Shown: piece by piece, positions 59,238 to 64,000 of the stretch
How the letters are laid out: every line of letters starts with the position of its first letter
How positions within the stretch are numbered: the stretch's first letter is position 1
Source of the DNA: a bacterium
Lineage (GTDB): Bacteria > 4484-113 > JAFGCY01
Direction of reading: 5' to 3'
NCBI GenBank assembly: GCA_020440605.1
Contig: JAGRNT010000003.1
Location: forward strand, 216,176 to 280,175
DNA: 64,000 nucleotides
Program-made: the position numbers and the translations under genes
Notes under the pieces: model-generated
Databases searched by the model: none
What the model saw: the letters and a program-made list of their open reading frames with translations, nothing else
Told to the model about the DNA's origin: nothing

Positions 59238-59978
59238 ATGTCTGAGAGAGCCAGCATCCGGCAGCGAGCCGGGCTGTACTTACGATTCCTGAGACTGAAG
59301 GCGGGGCTGGAGCAATCCGCGATCGCCGTGCGCCTCGGCGTCAGCCAGCCGACGATCTCCCGTCTGGAGCGGGGCTGCGGTTCCCCGGAACCTGCGCATC
59401 TCGCCGGCTGGCTGGCTGCCTGCCATGGCCTGCCGCTGCCCCTTGCGGATCCGGTGCTGGAGGGGGTGTCACGCCTGCTTGCGGACATCTTTATCTTCGA
59501 GGAGGCAACAGAGCTGCACAACCGCGAGCTGGACCGCCTGCTGAGCACGATCGTGACCCAGCAGCCGCGCGCAGCGGCCGAGGTGCCGTACTTCGCGGAT
59601 GTGGCGGCCGGGCCGGGTGAGCGCCAGGAGCCGCGCGAAACCCCGCGCAGCTACATCGAGGTCCCGGCGGCGCTGATCGCGCGTGACCCGCAGGCCTTCG
59701 CACTGCGGATCGTGGGGGACAGCATGCAGCCGCTCCTGATGGAGGGTGACATCGTGGTCGTCAGTCCGGCGGCGGTGCTGTTCGAGGGCTGCCTGGTGGC
59801 GGCCTATGTCGAGCCGGACGGGGATGTGGTGAAGCGTTACCTGCCCTGCCGGCGGCGGGACTGCGAGGCCCTGCTGCGCAGCAGCAACCCGGCCTATGCC
59901 GACATCCTGCTCGGCGGTACGGAGGGCCGCAGCGGGCGGGTCTGGGGCCGGGTGCTGCTTTGCCAGCGGGAGCTGTAG
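59238..59978 (+). CDS. S24-family (CI/LexA-type) phage repressor
   Basis: 246 residues. The N-terminal helix-turn-helix includes 'EQSAIAVRLGVSQPTISRLE' (about 25-44). The C-terminal S24 domain has Ser162 ('VGDSMQPLLMEGD') and Lys199 ('DVVKRYL'), with a probable self-cleavage site Ala124-Gly125 ('ADVAAGPG'). It should repress the divergent operon and be inactivated by RecA-dependent cleavage after DNA damage. That would tie production of the head-tail particles to stress. Expected start 59238. Confidence 0.88.
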   Translation: MSERASIRQRAGLYLRFLRLKAGLEQSAIAVRLGVSQPTISRLERGCGSPEPAHLAGWLAACHGLPLPLADPVLEGVSRLLADIFIFEEATELHNRELDRLLSTIVTQQPRAAAEVPYFADVAAGPGERQEPRETPRSYIEVPAALIARDPQAFALRIVGDSMQPLLMEGDIVVVSPAAVLFEGCLVAAYVEPDGDVVKRYLPCRRRDCEALLRSSNPAYADILLGGTEGRSGRVWGRVLLCQREL

Positions 59979-60272
59979 GGAGCGGAAGGAGTCAGGAAGT
60001 GAAGGAGTGAAGGAGTGAAGCGTGAAGCGTGATGAGTGAAGCGTGAAGCGTAAAGAGTGATGAGTAGAGACATGCGATGCATTTGCATGGAAGGAACCAA
60101 GGACCGGCGCGGCCCCGCCGCGATTGGGAGAGAATGCTGCGATGCATGCACTGCTGCCGGGATTGTCCCTGAACCACATTGGCAATCGGTTCAAAAACGG
60201 TTAAACACGCTTCGACGCTGGGGCCTCTGGCCTATAATCGCCGCTCGGGCCAGATCAGGAGATACGGATAAG
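59979..60272 (+). promoter_or_regulatory. Spacer with heptad-type repeats and a promoter
   Basis: No gene. About 59990-60065 has repeated GTGAAGC/GTGAAGG units of low complexity. A perfect TATAAT (60233-60238) with a weak TTCGAC 16 nt upstream should drive the lipoprotein gene at 60273 with a leader of about 28 nt. I see nothing else in it. Confidence 0.5.
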
Positions 60273-63233
60273 ATGGAACTTCATTTCCTCAAGAGAAAGG
60301 AAACGATGCTGATTGCGATGGGCACACTGCTGCTGGCTTCCTGCGGCGGCGGCGGCGGTTCCACCAGCAGCGAGCTGGTCGCCAATGGCAGCAAACCCCT
60401 GAGCGGGCAGCCGGACAGCGCTTCCCCGCGCAGCAGCATAACGGAACACGATACCGCTGAGCTTGTGAATCAGATCAGTGCCGCTGAGACTCCGGCCGGT
60501 GTGGACAGCGAGCTGTATGCGAAACTGACAGCGGAACTGATCCGGGTGCTTGAGGCGCGCGGCCTGGAGCGGATCACGGCCTCGCTGCCTGATCCGGAGA
60601 AGTCCAGGGTGACCGATCTCGCCGTCAGTGGCGACAGTTCACTGGCGACATTCACGTGGAGTTACTCCAACCCGGCGGACTATGACCAGAACGGCGAGGT
60701 GAACATCGCCGACCTGACCCCCGTAGGCGTGCACTTCGGCAAGGATTCGAACTCTCCCGACTGGGCCACGGCCAGCATCGCGGACGGCGATGGCAACGGA
60801 CTCGTCAACCTGGCGGACATCACCCCGATCGGCCAGAACTACCTCAACCGCATCTCCGGCTTCGAGCTGCAGCTGGGCGACAGCGCTGCGGCCACGGAGT
60901 GGACACTGGCTGCCGATGTGGATGTAAGCGCGGGAAGCGTCTCCAGCGGCCGGCGCAGCTTCAGCCATGACATCAGTGCAGCCAGCGAAGGCTTCTACCG
61001 TGCCCTGCCATATGAGAATGGCAACCCGCGCAGCTTGGGGGAAGCCGGTAATGTGGTGCAGCTGATCGGCAGCAACCCGCTGCCCAGTGAATTCAGCGAA
61101 ACCGGCGGCGGACCAGGGCGCACGAACGCTGTTGGAATCCTGGGCCCTGATAGCACACCGGGTAGTGAAACAACCAATTCGTTCGGGCTGGAGTTCTTTG
61201 AGGCACTTGTCGGCCAGGACCAGAATGTCTACAGCGTTACCAAGGGAAGGCGAGCTGTGCGGATGCTGCCGGACGGGACAGTTGACTGGGATTATCCGCT
61301 GGCCGGAGTTTTCCAGAGCCAGTTCCTTAGCGGAGATGATGAGCTGATTGTCACGGACAGGGATGGTGAGCTGGTGCATCTGAGCAGTTCGGGCAATCTG
61401 CTGAACTCATTTGGCACCGGAGAGCGACTGAGCATCCATGGCATCACAAGCAACGGCCTGTATATCCTGTACAGCCCATCAGACTATACGGTATATGCCT
61501 ACAATGCGAACGGCAGCATGGCCTGGCAGTTCGGTACTGAGGGCCGGCGCAACGGGAAACCTGAGGTGCTGGCCAGCGGCAGGATATATGTCCCCAGCTG
61601 GCTGGACGGAGTGCCTAGCTTCGACCCTGCAGACTGCCGGCTGCATGCTCTTGACAATGCCGGACAGCAGTTCTGGGAATTCAGCGCGGATGCCGAGGAT
61701 GGCAGCGGCGGGGAGGTCAAGGCCGGTCCCGCTGACAGCGCCTACTTCTTCACCGGCATTACCTTCCTTTACAAGGTGGATGCCGATGGCAACCGGCTCT
61801 GGAAGGATGACACACATATCGGCTCCAGCTTCGACGTCCATTCCGACGGAAGCGTCGCCCTTGGCGGCAACCAGAATGTGCCGGTGGACTCCTTCTGGAT
61901 CCTCGATGCCGATGGTGAGGAGCTGTTCGGAACCACATCGCCTGGTGATGTCAGCATCTTCCGCTTCGGTCAGAACGGCAGGCTGTTCTTCCGTGATGTT
62001 TTCGAAGGTATCAAGTCCTACCCCAACGGCGGTCCAGGTGATTACTGGAATCTGCCGGAACTCGGCAGCTTCAGTGGCAACGGCGATGCCAGTGGCAACC
62101 TGTACAACGGCGGTGGCCTGATGAGGAAGGTCTCACCCGGCGGTGAGATCCTCTGGAGTGTCGGAGAAACCGTGGACATCAGGGTTGTCCCGGTGTTTTC
62201 CCTTGACGGCTCAATGCTCATCAACTTCGGCAGGAGGATAGGCTCCGTCACTCCCTCGGGCAGTGAGCGCTGGAGCTATTCCGGCAAACCCTACATGGAT
62301 GGACAGCTGGAGCTGGCCAGCAAGATTGATGGATCTCCGCTGATCAGGGAGGATGGCAGCATCCTCCTTGCGCAGGGCAGCCGGGTCTACACCGAAGCTG
62401 AGGAATGGGAGGCGCAGGGTTACATCACGGCACTGGATCCGGCGGGAGGTGAGCTCTGGTCATTCCATGATCCGTCCCTGGCAGCGACGGAGCCTGTCTC
62501 AGCCAGCGACGGTGGTGCCTATTTCATAGCGGACGATGGCATCAACCGCAATGCAGTGCTGATCTCGATTGATGACAGCGGCATGGAGGAATGGCGCCGG
62601 GAGCTGATGACAACCGAAATCCCTCATGAGATTGCAGCACAACACGGAGCGGAATCCGACATGATCTTCGTTGCCTACGAAACCGCTGCCGGAAAGCTCG
62701 TTTCGGCAATCAGCTCTGACAATGACCTTCTGTGGACCTATATCTACACGGAGATCAGTACCGCTGTCGAGTCCATCTGTTCCACCGGTGACGGCGGCTG
62801 CCTGGTGGTGTTCCCGCAGAACCTGATCAAGCTTGATGCGGACGGTAATGAGGACTGGAACATCAGCTATCCGGGTGGATCGAGTTTCACTGACCAGTGG
62901 TTCTGGGCCGCCGTATTGCCTAATGGCGACATCATCGCCAGCTACGAATGGTATCTCACCAGGCTGGACAAGGACGGCAATGAGCTCTGGACTTCCACCG
63001 TCAGCCAGGAAGAGGGCAGCAACAAGTGGTTCAGTGAGTTCATTGTTGACGGCAGCGGACGGACATATGGACCCGTCAGCAATGTGGGTGTGCGCTGCTT
63101 CAACCCGGACGGGACTGAGGCATGGGTCAGGGACCTTCCCGGCATCACGACCATCTGTTCTCCGGTCCTGTCTCCGGATGGCAGCGTGGTTGCCATTTCC
63201 GGTGACCTGCGTGATGTTGTCCTGCTTCACTGA
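60273..63233 (+). CDS. Dockerin-like PQQ-propeller lipoprotein
   Basis: ATG 60273 gives a clean signal peptide (KRK then a hydrophobic core) with lipobox L-A-S-C (Cys24); ATG 60306 is an alternative and the open frame to 60057 is not coding. 986 residues. A Gly5 linker follows the Cys, then the helical module ('ETPAGVDSELYAKLTAELIR'), then the EF-hand pair (ADYDQNGEVNIADLTPVG, DGDGNGLVNLADITPIG). The C-terminal about 650 residues form PQQ-like blades: 'GTVDWDYPL', 'GSMAWQFG', 'GEILWSVG', 'GNELWTS'. The first part is duplicated downstream at 63516. Confidence 0.87.
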   Translation: MELHFLKRKETMLIAMGTLLLASCGGGGGSTSSELVANGSKPLSGQPDSASPRSSITEHDTAELVNQISAAETPAGVDSELYAKLTAELIRVLEARGLERITASLPDPEKSRVTDLAVSGDSSLATFTWSYSNPADYDQNGEVNIADLTPVGVHFGKDSNSPDWATASIADGDGNGLVNLADITPIGQNYLNRISGFELQLGDSAAATEWTLAADVDVSAGSVSSGRRSFSHDISAASEGFYRALPYENGNPRSLGEAGNVVQLIGSNPLPSEFSETGGGPGRTNAVGILGPDSTPGSETTNSFGLEFFEALVGQDQNVYSVTKGRRAVRMLPDGTVDWDYPLAGVFQSQFLSGDDELIVTDRDGELVHLSSSGNLLNSFGTGERLSIHGITSNGLYILYSPSDYTVYAYNANGSMAWQFGTEGRRNGKPEVLASGRIYVPSWLDGVPSFDPADCRLHALDNAGQQFWEFSADAEDGSGGEVKAGPADSAYFFTGITFLYKVDADGNRLWKDDTHIGSSFDVHSDGSVALGGNQNVPVDSFWILDADGEELFGTTSPGDVSIFRFGQNGRLFFRDVFEGIKSYPNGGPGDYWNLPELGSFSGNGDASGNLYNGGGLMRKVSPGGEILWSVGETVDIRVVPVFSLDGSMLINFGRRIGSVTPSGSERWSYSGKPYMDGQLELASKIDGSPLIREDGSILLAQGSRVYTEAEEWEAQGYITALDPAGGELWSFHDPSLAATEPVSASDGGAYFIADDGINRNAVLISIDDSGMEEWRRELMTTEIPHEIAAQHGAESDMIFVAYETAAGKLVSAISSDNDLLWTYIYTEISTAVESICSTGDGGCLVVFPQNLIKLDADGNEDWNISYPGGSSFTDQWFWAAVLPNGDIIASYEWYLTRLDKDGNELWTSTVSQEEGSNKWFSEFIVDGSGRTYGPVSNVGVRCFNPDGTEAWVRDLPGITTICSPVLSPDGSVVAISGDLRDVVLLH

Positions 63234-63452
63234 GGGCAGTCAGGGAGTCCTGTGCGATGAATCTGCAACGAACAGCAAACAGACTGAACAGGAATGATAT
63301 TCCACATCCGTGGGAAGCCTTGAACGGTGGAGATCCGCTGCAGTCAGTCCGCAGCGATTAGACAGTCTGTTCAGGTGCAATAATGCAGTTCCAGTCAGGA
63401 ACTCAAGTGAATGAACTCTGATGCAATCAAATGAAAGGGGAAACCTGTTGCC

Positions 63453-64000
63453 ATGAATATCCACAGCTCTAAAGCCCTGCTGGCCAGTTTGTCAATGCTG
63501 GCGGCACTCAGCTCATGCGGCGGCGGCGGCGGTTCCACCAGCAGCGAGCTGGTCGCCAATGGCAGCAAACCCCTGAGTGGGCAGCCGGACAGCGCTTCCC
63601 CGCGCAGCAGCATAGCGGAACTCGATACCGCTGAACTCGTGAATCAGATCAGTGCCGCTGAGACTCCGGCCGGTGTGGACAGCGAGCTCTTTGCGAAACT
63701 GACAGCGGAACTGATCCGGGTGCTTGAGGCGCGCGGCCTGGAGCGGATCACGGCCTCGCTGCCTGATCCGGAGAAGTCCAGGGTGGCCGATCTCGCCGTC
63801 AGTGGCGACAGTTCACTGGCAACATTCACATGGAGCTACTCCAACCCGGCGGACTATGACCAGAACGGCGAGGTGAACATCGCCGACCTGACCCCCGTAG
63901 GCGTGCACTTCGGCAAGGATTCGAACTCTCCCGACTGGGCCACGGCCAGCATCGCGGACGGCGATGGCAACGGACTCGTCAACCTGGCGGACATCACCCC
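63453..64000 (+). CDS. Dockerin-like lipoprotein, duplicate, cut by the window end
   Basis: ATG 63453, AAAGGGG 12 nt upstream. 182 codons visible. The signal peptide ends in lipobox L-S-S-C (Cys22) and is unlike that of the previous gene. From the Cys codon on, the sequence is nearly identical to 60342 onward (about 11 mismatches in 485 bp), covering the Gly5 linker, helical module and EF-hand pair. The C-terminal part is outside the window. Presumably a second propeller lipoprotein. Confidence 0.85.
   Translation, partial: MNIHSSKALLASLSMLAALSSCGGGGGSTSSELVANGSKPLSGQPDSASPRSSIAELDTAELVNQISAAETPAGVDSELFAKLTAELIRVLEARGLERITASLPDPEKSRVADLAVSGDSSLATFTWSYSNPADYDQNGEVNIADLTPVGVHFGKDSNSPDWATASIADGDGNGLVNLADIT

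Larger units (their letters stand above)
43309..59978. mobile_element. Phage-derived head-tail cassette (GTA-like or domesticated Mu-type prophage)
   Basis: One leftward transcription unit from the XRE gene at 59055 to the subtilisin gene at 43309, plus the divergent S24 repressor. It has a Mu-like head module, siphovirus-style tail module and fibre. No integrase, transposase, replication, holin or endolysin gene is visible, and most junctions are start/stop overlaps. GC content and codon use match the host apart from about 45186-46415. No attachment-site repeats were found at the edges. Confidence 0.7.

Noticed and set aside
43309..59978. Tailocin (headless phage tail bacteriocin)
   Set aside because: Terminase, portal, protease and major head genes are all present and intact, and no sheath or lysis genes are seen.
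43309..59978. Active Mu-like transposable phage
   Set aside because: Only the head module is Mu-like; no MuA/MuB-type genes, no contractile sheath and no Mu-type ends are visible within the window.
59990..60065. Replication origin iterons
   Set aside because: The heptad-like repeats are irregular and there is no DnaA-box cluster or replication gene next to them.

Overview
This 64 kb window comes from a high-GC bacterial chromosome. Its envelope is rich in lipoproteins: about twenty ORFs begin with a type II signal peptide ending in a lipobox Cys. They mostly carry PKD/Ig-like domains, dockerin-like EF-hand pairs, cohesin-like domains and beta-propeller-like repeats. I see no tRNA, rRNA, CRISPR array or insertion sequence, and I cannot name the phylum. 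An uncultivated diderm is my inference from the lipoproteins and secreted repeat proteins. Several non-lipoprotein genes have a -10 box only 5-6 nt before the start codon, which predicts leaderless mRNAs. Most lipoprotein genes have a Shine-Dalgarno leader instead.

Layout. 1-21.5 kb: a 5'-truncated FN3/PKD lipoprotein, a polytopic membrane protein, an orphan lipoprotein, a TPR-like protein, five large propeller or dockerin lipoproteins, an AlkB-type dioxygenase, and a small stress locus (zinc alcohol dehydrogenase and cupin, divergent from an AraC regulator). 21.6-25.2 kb: a truncated ORF6N gene and an AT-rich HNH-nuclease-like gene inserted next to guaA (GMP synthase). 25.3-42.8 kb: an almost continuous paralogous array of lipoproteins. 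One subfamily has a short helical module plus double dockerin-like modules (27.9-32.6 kb). Another has cohesin-like, dockerin-like and propeller-like parts (32.8-42.8 kb). A DMT-family transporter interrupts the array. 42.9-43.3 kb: a small membrane protein.

43.3-60.0 kb holds a compact phage-derived cassette. It reads leftward from a divergent control region: an S24 (CI/LexA-type) repressor on one side and an XRE regulator on the other, with palindromic candidate operators between them. The XRE gene leads straight into small terminase-like, large terminase, DUF935 portal, Mu I-like protease/scaffold, decoration protein, gpT-type major head protein, gp36/DUF1320, tail terminator-like, tail tube-like, tail assembly chaperone-like (with a probable -1 frameshift extension), a very short tape-measure-like protein, tail proteins, a hub-like protein, a fibre and finally a secreted dockerin-bearing subtilisin. 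Most junctions are 4-nt overlaps. I see no integrase, transposase, replication or lysis gene, and base composition matches the host except for one AT-rich patch. This gene-transfer-agent-like or domesticated Mu-headed cassette is the most interesting system in the window.

60.3-64 kb: two tandem, recently duplicated lipoprotein genes with the helical module, dockerin-like pair and (in the complete copy) a PQQ-type propeller. Their near-identity begins exactly at the lipobox cysteine, while their signal peptides differ.
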